This document shows positions 43,117-52,978 of a DNA stretch of 64,000 nt, piece after piece. Origin of the DNA: an uncultured Bacteroidales bacterium (lineage in GTDB: Bacteria > Bacteroidota > Bacteroidia > Bacteroidales > Bacteroidaceae); NCBI GenBank assembly GCA_902801325.1, contig CADCHQ010000003.1, positions 124,001-188,000 of the forward strand, read 5' to 3'. The stretch's first letter is position 1. Every line of letters begins with the position of its first letter. The notes beneath the pieces were generated by a model. It was not told the DNA's origin. It made no database searches and saw nothing but the letters and a program-made list of their open reading frames with translations. The position numbers and the translations under genes are program-made.

Positions 43117-44154
43117 ATGGTAAATCTAATTAAACCCGAGAGCTATCATGCGCTTCTCGACTTGAAACAAACTGAACTTGCTATTAAGAAAATCAAGGAT
43201 TTCTTCCTCGAGAGTCTGTCCACTGAGCTTCGTCTTCGCAGGGTCACAGCTCCTTTGTTCGTATTGCGCGGCTTAGGTCTGAACGACGATTTGAATGGCG
43301 TCGAGCGCCCTGTTTCGTTCCCCATCAAATGCATGAACGACGCTACGGCAGAAGTTGTTCACTCATTGGCTAAATGGAAGCGTGTGACACTGGCAGAATA
43401 TGACGTGAAGCCTGGGTTCGGTATTGTGACGGACATGAATGCCATACGTGCCGACGAGGATTTGGACAACCTGCATTCACTATATGTCGACCAATGGGAC
43501 TGGGAACGCACGATGACAGCCGAAGAACGTAATCTCACTTATCTCCGAAAGATTGTCAACAAGATATATGGCGCAATTCTGCGTACAGAATTCTTCGTTT
43601 GCGAGACCTATCCTCAATTGCGTCCCTACCTTCCAGAGGATGTCTTCTTCATTCACAGCGAGGAACTCCGTCAGATGTACCCCGACCTTACTCCCAAAGA
43701 ACGAGAGGACGAAATCTGTAAGGAACATGGCGCCGTGTTCATCATCGGCATTGGAGGACCTTTGGGCGATGGTAAGCCTCACGACTTGCGTGCGCCTGAC
43801 TATGATGACTGGTCAACTCCCAATGAGGATGGATTTAATGGTTTGAACGGTGACCTGCTCATCTGGTATCCTGTGCTCAATCGTGCAATCGAACTATCGT
43901 CTATGGGTATTCGCGTTGATAAGGAAGCTCTTTTGCGACAGCTCAAGATGCAAGGCAAGGAAGATCGTGAGGGACTTTATTTCCATCATCGCCTTCTCGA
44001 CGGCAAACTCCCTCTTAGCATTGGCGGTGGTATTGGCCAGAGTCGCCTCTGTATGGTGCTTTTGCACAAAGCACACATCGGTGAAACGCAATCCAGCATT
44101 TGGCCCGACCTGATGCGTCAGCAATGTCGCCAGGCAGGAATGCCTTTGATTTAA
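43117..44154 (+). CDS. asnA: Aspartate-ammonia ligase
   Basis: 345 residues of the class II tRNA-synthetase-like fold. ELRLRRVTAPLFV, ERPVSFPIK, AEVVHSLAKWKR and the C-terminal SIGGGIGQSRLCMVLL (the arginine-containing motif 3) identify AsnA. It makes asparagine from aspartate and ammonia with ATP to AMP. Length is typical. The gene stands alone between tRNA-Arg and a palindrome array. Confidence 0.97.
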   Translation: MVNLIKPESYHALLDLKQTELAIKKIKDFFLESLSTELRLRRVTAPLFVLRGLGLNDDLNGVERPVSFPIKCMNDATAEVVHSLAKWKRVTLAEYDVKPGFGIVTDMNAIRADEDLDNLHSLYVDQWDWERTMTAEERNLTYLRKIVNKIYGAILRTEFFVCETYPQLRPYLPEDVFFIHSEELRQMYPDLTPKEREDEICKEHGAVFIIGIGGPLGDGKPHDLRAPDYDDWSTPNEDGFNGLNGDLLIWYPVLNRAIELSSMGIRVDKEALLRQLKMQGKEDREGLYFHHRLLDGKLPLSIGGGIGQSRLCMVLLHKAHIGETQSSIWPDLMRQQCRQAGMPLI

Positions 44155-44160
44155 GATATC

Positions 44161-44365
44161 AGACATAGGTTCCCCACTAATAACCCCTATGCCTTAATGA
44201 TTAAGCCCTAAGGTCTTCGCGCGGAAGGCTTAGGGCTTATTTCGGAGGACCTCAGGTCTTAAATTATCGAACTATAGGTTCAATTTATTTGTACCTTAGG
44301 TTCAAATGTTTTATGCCTTAGGTACAAATGTTTTGCACCTAAGGTTCAATTTCGGAAGACCTAAG
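44161..44365. repeat. Palindrome array between asnA and the TrmH-family gene
   Basis: About ten units. Those at 44267, 44289, 44311 and 44333 are 22 bp apart; earlier ones are 19-25 bp apart. Cores vary with matching arms, for example AAGCCCTAAGG, GGCTTAGGGCTT, TTGCACCTAAGG and GACCTAAGTC. The last unit contains the stop codon of the minus-strand methyltransferase gene (44361-44363). Confidence 0.82.
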
Positions 44366-45161
44366 TCTTCGTCGCATATCCCCTTTGTCTTACTGCCTCG
44401 AACATGAGTATGGCCGCGGATACACTTACGTTCAGTGAATCCAAGCGTCCTAGCATGGGAATGCGGATGTGGGCATCGGCGGCTTCTCGCCATTGGTTGG
44501 TGAGTCCTGTCGATTCCGTTCCCATCACTAAAGCCGTAGGTCCGTCCATCGGTGTATTATAATACAATTCCGAGTCTTGCAACTGTGCGGTAAGTATCTG
44601 TATCTTATTTGCCTTGAGGAAGGCAATACACTCCTCCGATGTGCAAGCAGCTACGGGAACGGTGAATACAGCTCCAATGGACGAACGAATTAAGTTCGGA
44701 TTGTAGAGGTCGGTTAATGGGTCGCAAACGATAACAGCATCAACACCAGCCGCATCTGCCGAGCGCAAAACTGCGCCAAGGTTTCCTGGCTTCTCAACGC
44801 TTTCGAGGACGACGATGAGCGGAGACTCGGACTTGAGTCTGCTAGCGAGTTGCTCAAGCCCGTTCTCACGCACCTTTACTTCGGCTATAATACCTTCCGT
44901 AGTTCCACGATAGGCAACTTTCTCGTAGACCTCCTTGCTGAGCTCAAAGGTACGGCATTCGGGCAACGAAGCATCATTTAAGTCTAATAAGGAAGGACAA
45001 ACGAAGAGTGTATCGACCTCATATCCTGCCTCTATGCAATGCTGCAATTCGCGCAGTCCTTCCACGACAAAGAGTCCATGCTTCCTGCGCTCCGACGACT
45101 TTTGCTGGAGTTCGAGCAGCAGCCTGAGTTTAGGGTTCTTGGAACTTGTGATTAATTCCAT
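44361..45161 (-). CDS. TrmH/SpoU-family RNA 2'-O-methyltransferase
   Basis: 266 residues. The N-terminal substrate-binding part (MELITSSKNPKLRLLLELQQKSSERRKHGLF, given as MELITSSKNPKLRLL) precedes the SPOUT domain with VVLESVEKPGNLGAVLRSAD, VMGTESTGLTNQW and LGRLDSLNVSVSAAILMFE. These methylate ribose 2'-OH in rRNA or tRNA; the exact target is unknown. It starts 1 bp after the GH97 stop. Its last codons and stop lie in a palindrome array. Confidence 0.93.
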   Translation of the reverse strand: MELITSSKNPKLRLLLELQQKSSERRKHGLFVVEGLRELQHCIEAGYEVDTLFVCPSLLDLNDASLPECRTFELSKEVYEKVAYRGTTEGIIAEVKVRENGLEQLASRLKSESPLIVVLESVEKPGNLGAVLRSADAAGVDAVIVCDPLTDLYNPNLIRSSIGAVFTVPVAACTSEECIAFLKANKIQILTAQLQDSELYYNTPMDGPTALVMGTESTGLTNQWREAADAHIRIPMLGRLDSLNVSVSAAILMFEAVRQRGYATKT

Positions 45162-45162
45162 T

Positions 45163-47193
45163 TCAATAAAGAACTATGCCACTTTCACCCGGAATCTGAG
45201 CCTTCAGCGTTCCACGCTTATCCATAGTCACCTGCTTCTCTCCATTTGCATCATCGAGCCATTTTACCTGCTTGCCAGCAAGCATCGGCACTTCAACATT
45301 CACCTGCAGGGGCTCTTTCTCTCCATTGAGGGCGCAAACATACCAATTATCACCACTTCGACGAGCCAAAACTATATACTTTCCGGGATAGCCATCGATG
45401 TAACGCGTCTCGTCCCAGCATGTGGGAACTTGACGCATAAAGTCTATCTGGTACTTGGGTGTTATACTCTCGTCCAGATTCATAGGCGTAAGGGCAAAGT
45501 TTTGTCCGCTCGACTGGAAGGCAATAGCTGTTCCCAATTCGAAGACATCGCTTGTGCGACGGATGTTACCCTTGTTAGGCTCTTTATGAAGACGCTTTTG
45601 AAGAACTGTACCTCCGTATTCCATCGAGGCCACCGTATTGCGGACGAAGGGATGCAATGTTGCGTGACGAGCTTCCATATCGCAGAAGCCCTGACTGAAA
45701 TAAAGGTTCTCACTGGCAAGAACTGCTTCAGAGCTGCAGTAATTGGGATACATGCGCTCCCAACCTCTGGGCAGAGTACATCCGTGACAAATGACCTGAA
45801 TGCCGTAATCATTGGCGTCAGACAGAAGTCCTTCGTATACGCGCATAGTCTCCTGCTTGTCACCAGCAAAGAAGTCAACCTTGATGCCTGCTACTCCATG
45901 TTTCTGAAGCCACTTCATCTCTTGTTTGCGGACGATGGAGTTATGCATGCTCTGACGAGCACATTGGGGCGCATCGTTCCAAGCACCGTTCGAGTTATAC
46001 CAAACCCAGGGACGAATGCCCTTTTGCTTGCAATAGGCAAAGAGTTTCTCCATTCCCTCGCGTCCAATGTTCTGATACCAACCACCATCGATAAGGCAGC
46101 CTTCCCATCCGAGTGCAGCTGCGAGGTCGATGAACTTTATTTGGTCGTCGTAATTGATACTTGGGTCTTGCCAAATAATCCAAGACCAAGTATTGCGCGA
46201 ACCCTTGTAGTCGATGCTGGGTTCATAAAGAGGTTCAACAACGTCCCATGCTATCGTAGTCTCCACAATGGGTTTCAGCGTCTGTCCGATAGTAATAGTA
46301 CGCCAAGGCGTAACTCCTGCCTGATCGGAGTTAGGCGAAACTTTGTCACTGGCCAGACCTATTTGTGCGCCTGTGCTACCAAAGCCATTATTCTCGCCCT
46401 CCATTGGGTAAGCAATGGTGAACAAACCGTCGGGAGTTGCATCACTTAAGTGACTGCCACAATAGTTGCTTGTTACGCCTGTCTCGGAAATAAGCACCCA
46501 ACCCTTGTCTCCTTCGTGAAACAGGCAGGGGAATGTCCATCCGTGACCATATTGGCTTCGAGTGGTGATGGGTTTGTCCCAAATGTAACCTTCCTCATAG
46601 CTCGGTTTGGTACGCATCCAACCAATCATTGGGTCGCTTTGCGGACAGATGAAAGCAGTTGCGTCTGTAGGAAAACGGAAACCTGAAGCTTCACTAGTGA
46701 CAACGAGAGCCGAAGTCACACCAGTCTGAATAAATTGATAGCGATAGGCTATGTTGTTGTTAAAAACGCGGAAGTCAACGAGCATCTGCACCCCGTGCCT
46801 CCTTGCATTGGGCAACGAGAAGATGGCATAATACTCATTATATGATGTGTTAATTTTGCTTTGTTTGCCTTGGCGTAGGTCGTAAATTACGCTTTGGGGT
46901 TTTTCACTGCTTTTACTCTGCACAAGGGTAAGTTCCTTTGAGAAGTCGCCAACATTAGTTTGAACACCAAGAGGCGAATCAAGTATCATAGGCACATCAA
47001 TGGTGGTAGGCGCAGCACCTTTCTTCTTGGCTTTCACAGAAGTGCGATAGCCAGCACTATAACTCAACTTGCCGTCTTCAAAACGAAGATCAACATAGGT
47101 CTTACCATCAGGTGAATAAATACGTGTTTCCTCAGCATGAAGGCTGAAAACGGAAGCACAAAGAATGAAAGTCAGTAATGCGATACGTTTCAT
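45163..47193 (-). CDS. GH97 family alpha-glycosidase, probably retaining type
   Basis: 676 residues with a signal peptide (about 1-20). The N-terminal beta-sandwich (about 25-280) is followed by a TIM barrel (PWVWYNSNGAWND, ICHGCTLPRGWERMYPN) and a small C-terminal beta domain. In the barrel GVAGIKVDFFAGDKQ places Asp440 where retaining GH97 alpha-galactosidases have their nucleophile; inverting SusB-type enzymes lack it. This suggests alpha-galactosidase-type activity. It follows the PL11 gene by 46 bp, so both probably act on pectin side chains. Confidence 0.88.
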   Translation of the reverse strand: MKRIALLTFILCASVFSLHAEETRIYSPDGKTYVDLRFEDGKLSYSAGYRTSVKAKKKGAAPTTIDVPMILDSPLGVQTNVGDFSKELTLVQSKSSEKPQSVIYDLRQGKQSKINTSYNEYYAIFSLPNARRHGVQMLVDFRVFNNNIAYRYQFIQTGVTSALVVTSEASGFRFPTDATAFICPQSDPMIGWMRTKPSYEEGYIWDKPITTRSQYGHGWTFPCLFHEGDKGWVLISETGVTSNYCGSHLSDATPDGLFTIAYPMEGENNGFGSTGAQIGLASDKVSPNSDQAGVTPWRTITIGQTLKPIVETTIAWDVVEPLYEPSIDYKGSRNTWSWIIWQDPSINYDDQIKFIDLAAALGWEGCLIDGGWYQNIGREGMEKLFAYCKQKGIRPWVWYNSNGAWNDAPQCARQSMHNSIVRKQEMKWLQKHGVAGIKVDFFAGDKQETMRVYEGLLSDANDYGIQVICHGCTLPRGWERMYPNYCSSEAVLASENLYFSQGFCDMEARHATLHPFVRNTVASMEYGGTVLQKRLHKEPNKGNIRRTSDVFELGTAIAFQSSGQNFALTPMNLDESITPKYQIDFMRQVPTCWDETRYIDGYPGKYIVLARRSGDNWYVCALNGEKEPLQVNVEVPMLAGKQVKWLDDANGEKQVTMDKRGTLKAQIPGESGIVLY

Positions 47194-47239
47194 AACTCTT
47201 CTATTTAATTTACATTTAACATTTTACATTTGACATAAA

Positions 47240-49180
47240 TTAGAACTGCCAGCCTCTGAACAAGCGACCACTTCCCTTCAGTTCTGCGCCAAAATAGAAT
47301 CCCACTTGGGTTGGTTGGTTATAAGCAACGTTTTGTGTTGTGATTGAATGACGATATACGGGGTCTTGAAGGAAGGTGTGGAAGCGATAAGGCGTAGGTA
47401 TGGGCGAAACATAAATGCGTAAGTGCTCATTGTCTCGCGTTCTGACGATAACCTCTTCGCGCCAATCTCCCAAGATATCGCCTTGCAAACAGGGATTGCT
47501 CTTGGTCCCGTTGTTAAACGAACAATCTTGCATTGTCATTATGGGCTGACAACGACGTTCTTCAGGAATATATTTGGAAACCGTTTCATGGTCAAGCATT
47601 TCACGCAATAAATCACCATCCCACCAAACAGCCATATTTACGGGGAGGCGTTGAAGACTGTCCACAACCTCGCCTTTAATGTTTCGAATGCCTCCACTTC
47701 TACTGCTCCACATCTCAAGACCTGGGTTCGTAGGGTCTACGTCTGCTGCCATACAGCGACCGACATCAGTATTGTCGGGCAATTGAAAAATCACTTTTCC
47801 AGTCGCAGCATCGCGAAAGTCACTTCCATCGCGCTTGTTCTCATGACAATCCCAAACCTGTAGCCTGTCATCGAGTGGGAAGAAGGATGTCAAATGCATA
47901 GCATCTCCGTGTCCAAATCCCGTAGAGTAAAGTCCTTTGCCATTGTCGTCAATAGCCATCGAACCATAGGTGATTTCATCCCGACCATCTCCGTCGACAT
48001 CGGCTACACGTAAGTTGTGATTACCCTGACCGGCATACATTCGTCCTTCCTTATTTGAGTCAAACACCCATCGCTGGCGCAACTCTTTACCATCGAAATC
48101 CCATGCGGCGAGCACTGTTCTTGTATAATAGCCTCGACACATAACGGCACTTGCATGAATGCCATCGAGATAGGCAACACATGCCAAATAGCGTTCGGAA
48201 CGATTGGCATAATTGTCTCCCCAATCTTGCATTTTTCCGCGCTCGGGAACATAGTCAACCGTATGTATGGCTTTTCCAGTTGTTCCTTCAAACACAGTAA
48301 GATATTCGGGACCTTTGAATATAAATCCGCCTCGTGCCGTCCTTCGGGGCATATTGGGCCACCCTGGACCTCGAAATTGTTCGTTCGGATTTCCGTTGGC
48401 TTGGTAATCGTTTTCATCAAGTTGTCGAACATGATTGGCCGTTGGGTCACCTATGACTTTCCCTGTTCCGTCAACAGTTCCGTCGCCTGTCTTGCAAATC
48501 ATTTCGGCACGTCCATCACCATCGAAGTCATAAACCATGAACTGGGTATAATGAGCTCCGCTTCTAATGTTTCTTCCCATATCGATTCGCCATAACTTCT
48601 TTCCGTCAAGTTTATAAGCATCGATGAAGGTATTGTTGGTGATTCCCGATTGAGAATTGTCTTTCGAGTTCGAAGGTTCCCATTTTAATATAATCTCATA
48701 TTGTCCGTCGCCATCAAGGTCGGCCATTGATGCATCACTGGCTGTGTATCGGACCTCACGCCCATCCACATCCTTGTAACCCATTGGCCGATGTAAAGGA
48801 ATATCAATATATCCGACAGACGCATTTGCGGGCAACACCCACTCTCCTTCGCCTTCCTTAATCGGCCATACTGGTGCCTTTGCTTTTACCTTATATTTAG
48901 CGCGCTTGGACGAAGGATTATAATCCATGAAATAAGTACCATGATCGCGCATGACGTTGGCAATCTTCTTGCCATTTCTATATACTTCGAAGTACGTGTC
49001 TATTCGGTCGCTTGCAAGATATCGCCAAGATACCATCACGCTGTCAGGCGAAGTTTGAACGGCAACGACACCTCGATCGAGACGTTCCATCTGAATGTTT
49101 TCATAGTCGTATCGTGCCTGTGAAAAAGCATTGATTGTAAACAAACCTATAAGGAAAGATAGGGAGAGAAGTCTTTTCAT
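47240..49180 (-). CDS. Rhamnogalacturonan lyase, PL11
   Basis: 646 residues from ATG 49180 (codons to 49240 run into the promoter) with signal MKRLLSLSFLIGLFTINAFSQ. An N-terminal beta domain (ERLDRGVVAV) precedes an eight-bladed propeller with calcium loops DLDGDGQYE, DFDGDGRAE and DVDGDGRDE, and the signatures RSGAHYTQFMVYDFDGDG (split across the loop) and GDILGDWREEVIVR. PL11 cleaves the rhamnogalacturonan I backbone by beta-elimination. TATCTTTG on the minus strand (49212-49219) is the -7 box. It is first in a PL11-GH97-TrmH run. Confidence 0.94.
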   Translation of the reverse strand: MKRLLSLSFLIGLFTINAFSQARYDYENIQMERLDRGVVAVQTSPDSVMVSWRYLASDRIDTYFEVYRNGKKIANVMRDHGTYFMDYNPSSKRAKYKVKAKAPVWPIKEGEGEWVLPANASVGYIDIPLHRPMGYKDVDGREVRYTASDASMADLDGDGQYEIILKWEPSNSKDNSQSGITNNTFIDAYKLDGKKLWRIDMGRNIRSGAHYTQFMVYDFDGDGRAEMICKTGDGTVDGTGKVIGDPTANHVRQLDENDYQANGNPNEQFRGPGWPNMPRRTARGGFIFKGPEYLTVFEGTTGKAIHTVDYVPERGKMQDWGDNYANRSERYLACVAYLDGIHASAVMCRGYYTRTVLAAWDFDGKELRQRWVFDSNKEGRMYAGQGNHNLRVADVDGDGRDEITYGSMAIDDNGKGLYSTGFGHGDAMHLTSFFPLDDRLQVWDCHENKRDGSDFRDAATGKVIFQLPDNTDVGRCMAADVDPTNPGLEMWSSRSGGIRNIKGEVVDSLQRLPVNMAVWWDGDLLREMLDHETVSKYIPEERRCQPIMTMQDCSFNNGTKSNPCLQGDILGDWREEVIVRTRDNEHLRIYVSPIPTPYRFHTFLQDPVYRHSITTQNVAYNQPTQVGFYFGAELKGSGRLFRGWQF

Positions 49181-49314
49181 CTTTGTATTAATAGAAATTA
49201 GATAAGTCGTACAAAGATACATAATAATTCCATAATTCATTATTCATTATTCATATTTTTTTGTATCTTTGCGTTCCGAAAGCGAAAAGATAGACTTTCT
49301 ATTCATTAATAAAT

Positions 49315-51354
49315 ATGCACAACAAACAGAAAAAAAGCTGTGGTTCTATTGTTTGGAAACAATTCTCCAACAAAGGATGGTGCGCTTTTGCTTCGTTGCG
49401 CCTTCAGGTTTGCATAGGTGTCTTGTCAGCCGCAACACTGACTTCCGTTACCCCTGTCCAAGCCGAAGATACCCGTTCGGAGCAAAAGAGTATTGATACC
49501 GAGGGAGAAACATTAAATGAAATTCAGGTTTCCGGAACCATGTCGCCGCTGACCTTATTACAGTCGGCAAGAATCGTTAGTGTGCTCTCGCGGGAAGATA
49601 TTCAAGCGTCGGGGGTGCAGAGTGTCAACGACCTACTGAAATTAGCCTCGGGCGTCGATGTCCGTCAGCGTGGAGGCTTTGGTATTCAGACGGACATTAG
49701 CCTTGACGGAGGTACATTCGAACAGCTTACCCTTCTTCTTAATGGTGTAAACATAAGCAATCCACAAACAGGTCATCTTTCGGCAGACTTACCCATAAGC
49801 CTGGCAGACATCGAACGGATAGAAATCCTATCAGGAGCTTCGAGTCGTGTCTATGGTGGTTCGGCCTTTGGTGGGTGCATTAATATTGTCACGCATAAAG
49901 ACGAGCAGTCAAACCTTAATGTTGGTGCTGATGGTGGCATGCATGCAACCATTCAAGGTGATGCGAGAATAGCATTAAAGACCGGTTCTGTGGGCAATCG
50001 ACTTAGTATGGGCGGAGGCAGAAGTAGTGGCGGAACAGATAACAGTGACTGGCGGAAAATGCAGCTCTTTTATCAAGGTGATGTTTCGCACGAACAATTC
50101 AACCTCAACTGGCAATTCGGATTCTCAAAGAAGAACTATGGGGCAAACACCTTCTATTCGGCATCCTATCCCAATCAGTACGAGAGAAATGAGCGCTATT
50201 CCATCAGTGTGGGGGCTGAAACGAAAGGACGCCTCCATTTCACACCATCGGTTTATTGGAATCGGAACTACGACAACTTTGAATTGGTCAAAGGCGAACG
50301 CTTTGGCGAGAACTTCCATCAGGTAGATGTCTATGGCTTGCGCCTGGCTGGACACATCGCCTGGAAACTGGGAACCACTGCAATGGGTGCAGAAGTCCGT
50401 AACGAAGGTATCCTCTCAACGAATCTCGGGCGTCCTCTGGAAGATGGTGAAATGGTTAAAGTTCGTGGAGAGAAGGAGATAAAGTATGACCATAAAGATA
50501 ATCGCACGAACGTGTCCTATAATTTCGAGCACAACCTTTTATTTGATCATTGGACGTTGAGCGCAGGTGTGATTGCCAACATGAATACGTCTGTCGATCA
50601 TCGTTTCCGCCTCTATCCCGGAATTGATATCGCTTATCGGCCAACCACCAATTGGAAGATATATGCCTCGTACAGCAAGGGCTTCCGTCTTCCAACATTT
50701 ACAGACCTTTATTATAAGTCCCCAACATTAAACGGAAACGTGGGTTTGCGACCAGAGGAAAATCGTTCCACTCAGTTGGGCGTGCAATACCGTTGCGAAG
50801 GCATATGCGCAACCCTGCGCGCATTCTATCATCGAGGCCACGGGATGATTGACTGGGTCATGTATTCTGCTGACGACATCTATCATTCTACATCATTTGA
50901 TCTCGATAACCTAGGCGTTCAAGCAGAAGGGAAAATAGACTTTACTAAACTCTTGAATAAAGATATCTATCTTCGTTCATTATCAATTGGTTATACATAT
51001 ATTCATCAGTATCGTCACGACGATATTCAAATATTTCGTAGCAACTATGCCTTGGAGTATCTGCGCCATAAGTTCACGGCTTCACTTCACCATAAAGTTG
51101 TCTCTCGATTATCGGCTACTTGGTTTTTACGATGGCAAGATAGAATGGGCGGATATGTGGATGCACAATCGAAGCAACTTGTCTCTTACGCCCCATATGC
51201 AACCCTTGATTTGAAGATTCAATGGGATGAGCCTAAATGGACTATTTATGTTCAAGCTACGAACCTAACCAACAAACGATATTATGATTTGGGTAATGTT
51301 CGTCAGCCTGGGTTCTGGGTGCTGGCGGGAGCAAGGGTAAAGTTGAACCTATAG
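49315..51354 (+). CDS. TonB-dependent outer-membrane receptor, BtuB-like
   Basis: 679 residues. The N-terminus carries an unusually long signal region (about 1-50, with SIVWKQFSNKGWCAFASL before the hydrophobic core). The plug follows (LNEIQVSG, VLSREDIQASGVQSVNDLL, IERIEILSGASSRVYGGSAFGG split as IERIEILSG and SSRVYGGSAFGG), then the 22-strand barrel (KGFRLPTFTDLYY), ending WVLAGARVKLNL. BtuB-like receptors import corrinoids or metal complexes; no cobalamin riboswitch is visible upstream. TATCTTTG lies at 49264-49271. Its 3' end overlaps the convergent GT2 gene by 52 bp. Confidence 0.88.
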   Translation: MHNKQKKSCGSIVWKQFSNKGWCAFASLRLQVCIGVLSAATLTSVTPVQAEDTRSEQKSIDTEGETLNEIQVSGTMSPLTLLQSARIVSVLSREDIQASGVQSVNDLLKLASGVDVRQRGGFGIQTDISLDGGTFEQLTLLLNGVNISNPQTGHLSADLPISLADIERIEILSGASSRVYGGSAFGGCINIVTHKDEQSNLNVGADGGMHATIQGDARIALKTGSVGNRLSMGGGRSSGGTDNSDWRKMQLFYQGDVSHEQFNLNWQFGFSKKNYGANTFYSASYPNQYERNERYSISVGAETKGRLHFTPSVYWNRNYDNFELVKGERFGENFHQVDVYGLRLAGHIAWKLGTTAMGAEVRNEGILSTNLGRPLEDGEMVKVRGEKEIKYDHKDNRTNVSYNFEHNLLFDHWTLSAGVIANMNTSVDHRFRLYPGIDIAYRPTTNWKIYASYSKGFRLPTFTDLYYKSPTLNGNVGLRPEENRSTQLGVQYRCEGICATLRAFYHRGHGMIDWVMYSADDIYHSTSFDLDNLGVQAEGKIDFTKLLNKDIYLRSLSIGYTYIHQYRHDDIQIFRSNYALEYLRHKFTASLHHKVVSRLSATWFLRWQDRMGGYVDAQSKQLVSYAPYATLDLKIQWDEPKWTIYVQATNLTNKRYYDLGNVRQPGFWVLAGARVKLNL

Positions 51355-52235
51355 TGCTTACAGAACTGCAGAGCAACGCGCCATGCTCCGCGTCCTCCCA
51401 TGCGCGTGTAGCAAGTAAGGATGCAAGACAAAGCGCTCGTAATCCACGATGCAGACAGGCTTATTTTGCTTTCGTTTGCACCTTCGTGCAAAAGTATTCC
51501 GTTGAGAATCGCTAAGCGAAAACGAAGAGCTCGACGACTGTCGGCATCGTTGATTTCAGCGGCCACAATGCGGATAGCCTGTTCGCGAGCCGGCAATCGG
51601 CTAGACATGGAAGGCCCCGTGAGACTGTCAGAGTGCTGATGTAAAAGGTGGTAAGCGCGCTCGGGCAAGAAAGTGACTCGAGGACAATGAAGTAAAAGGC
51701 GTATGCCCAACTCCCAGTCTTGCCAAACCTGCAGGCGTGAATCCCATCCTCCGATTTTGCGCAAGAAGTCGGTGCGGAGAAGCATGCCTTGGGTGTTGAA
51801 GGTGGAGGACAATATCTGACTGGCAACAAACGTTGACGCAACGAAACTGCGCTTTTTTACTCGCCCATCAATTACAAGATTCGTTGGGAAAACTATCAAG
51901 TCGCAGTTCGTCGTAGCATGAGGCATCAGTTCTCCTAAAAAGGAAGGAGTGAACTCATCGTCACAATCAAAGAAGTAAATCCATTCGGTCTGGCATTGAG
52001 CAAGTCCTAGGTTTCGAGCATTATTTGCACCAGTGTTAGGTTCTTGCAAAACGCGAACGAACATGGGTGCATCTTGTGCATAAGCACGACACTGGGCAAG
52101 TGAGGAGTCTGACGAGCCATTGTCGACCAACAACACCTCAAGATCCTCGTAATCGACAGCTGAAAGACTGCGAAAAAGGCGAGGCAGGTATGAGGCGCGA
52201 TTGCGTATGGGTATGACAATGGTTACTGATGCCAT
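51303..52235 (-). CDS. GT2 family glycosyltransferase
   Basis: 310 residues with the GT-A start [21 protein letters not shown], the nucleotide-binding LLVDNGSSD and the metal-binding DCDDE near residue 95. It transfers a sugar from a nucleotide donor; the acceptor is unknown. It ends a four-gene operon with FdtA-like, GNAT-FdtB and another GT2, overlapping the upstream GT2 by 13 bp. The final 17 codons run antisense to the TonB receptor's last strand. Confidence 0.9.
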   Translation of the reverse strand: MASVTIVIPIRNRASYLPRLFRSLSAVDYEDLEVLLVDNGSSDSSLAQCRAYAQDAPMFVRVLQEPNTGANNARNLGLAQCQTEWIYFFDCDDEFTPSFLGELMPHATTNCDLIVFPTNLVIDGRVKKRSFVASTFVASQILSSTFNTQGMLLRTDFLRKIGGWDSRLQVWQDWELGIRLLLHCPRVTFLPERAYHLLHQHSDSLTGPSMSSRLPAREQAIRIVAAEINDADSRRALRFRLAILNGILLHEGANESKISLSASWITSALSCILTCYTRMGGRGAWRVALQFCKHYRFNFTLAPASTQNPG

Positions 52236-52978
52236 GTTCTAATGTATTTAATGCCTGAATGAAAGTGGCGAAAGAGATCTAATGGATTAGTGTGTAAGCG
52301 CAAAGCTATCCCAAGTGATTCCCGCAACGCTCGCATGTAAGCATACAAGACTCCGTGAGTGTAGGTCCAGACTGCCGCTTTAGAACGAAGTGTCATAGGA
52401 TTGGTTATTTGTTGGCCTGTTGATTGCCGTTCTGTTTCGCAGACACTTATAGGCAAATAAATTGTATTCAATCCTTTCTTACTGGCTTCGTGAATGAATA
52501 TAGTCTCTTCTCCTGAATTAAGGAATGGAGAACCTAATCCAAAACGCTCATCAAATCGAAGTTCCCCTATGCGTTCGCGTCGCATAGCCAATTCAACTGA
52601 AGAAACATATTGAGGTGGATATGCTTTCTTTAACCCTCGTGCCTGGAACTGGATAATGTCGGCATAAGGATGAGATTGAAAAGCGTTTAATATCGCATCA
52701 AAGTCGGCAACGGTCCATCGTTCGTCATCATCGCAAATCTTTATGATATCAGCAGTTGCTTTATTAAGCGCATGATTGCGATTGCGGCTAAGTCCAAGAC
52801 CATTCAATAGTGTAACTTCCACATCATTGCGTTCTGCAATCCAAGAAGGAATTACAGGCATTTCACCCGTATATTGCCACGAAATGATGTATGATACATC
52901 CTGGCGTTGTGGCAAAAGATGGTCATGCAATTGCTGAATGCCCTCATCTATCGTGCAAATAAGCAGTTGAAGGGTCAT
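52223..52978 (-). CDS. GT2-like glycosyltransferase
   Basis: 251 residues. The start [15 protein letters not shown] and the segments [12 protein letters not shown] and [11 protein letters not shown] match a glycosyltransferase A fold with the DDD metal site near residue 88. It has no hydrophobic tail. Its start overlaps the aminotransferase-fusion stop by 4 bp. It probably helps build an O-antigen-like or surface glycan that contains the amino sugar made by the two upstream genes. Confidence 0.82.
   Translation of the reverse strand: MTLQLLICTIDEGIQQLHDHLLPQRQDVSYIISWQYTGEMPVIPSWIAERNDVEVTLLNGLGLSRNRNHALNKATADIIKICDDDERWTVADFDAILNAFQSHPYADIIQFQARGLKKAYPPQYVSSVELAMRRERIGELRFDERFGLGSPFLNSGEETIFIHEASKKGLNTIYLPISVCETERQSTGQQITNPMTLRSKAAVWTYTHGVLYAYMRALRESLGIALRLHTNPLDLFRHFHSGIKYIRTWHQ

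Noticed and set aside
44935..46449. 504-codon plus-strand frame
   Set aside because: It is antisense to the GH97 and TrmH-family genes, has no recognisable domain and no promoter.
49181..49314. Cobalamin riboswitch before the BtuB-like receptor
   Set aside because: The gap is too short and no B12-box-like sequence is seen.
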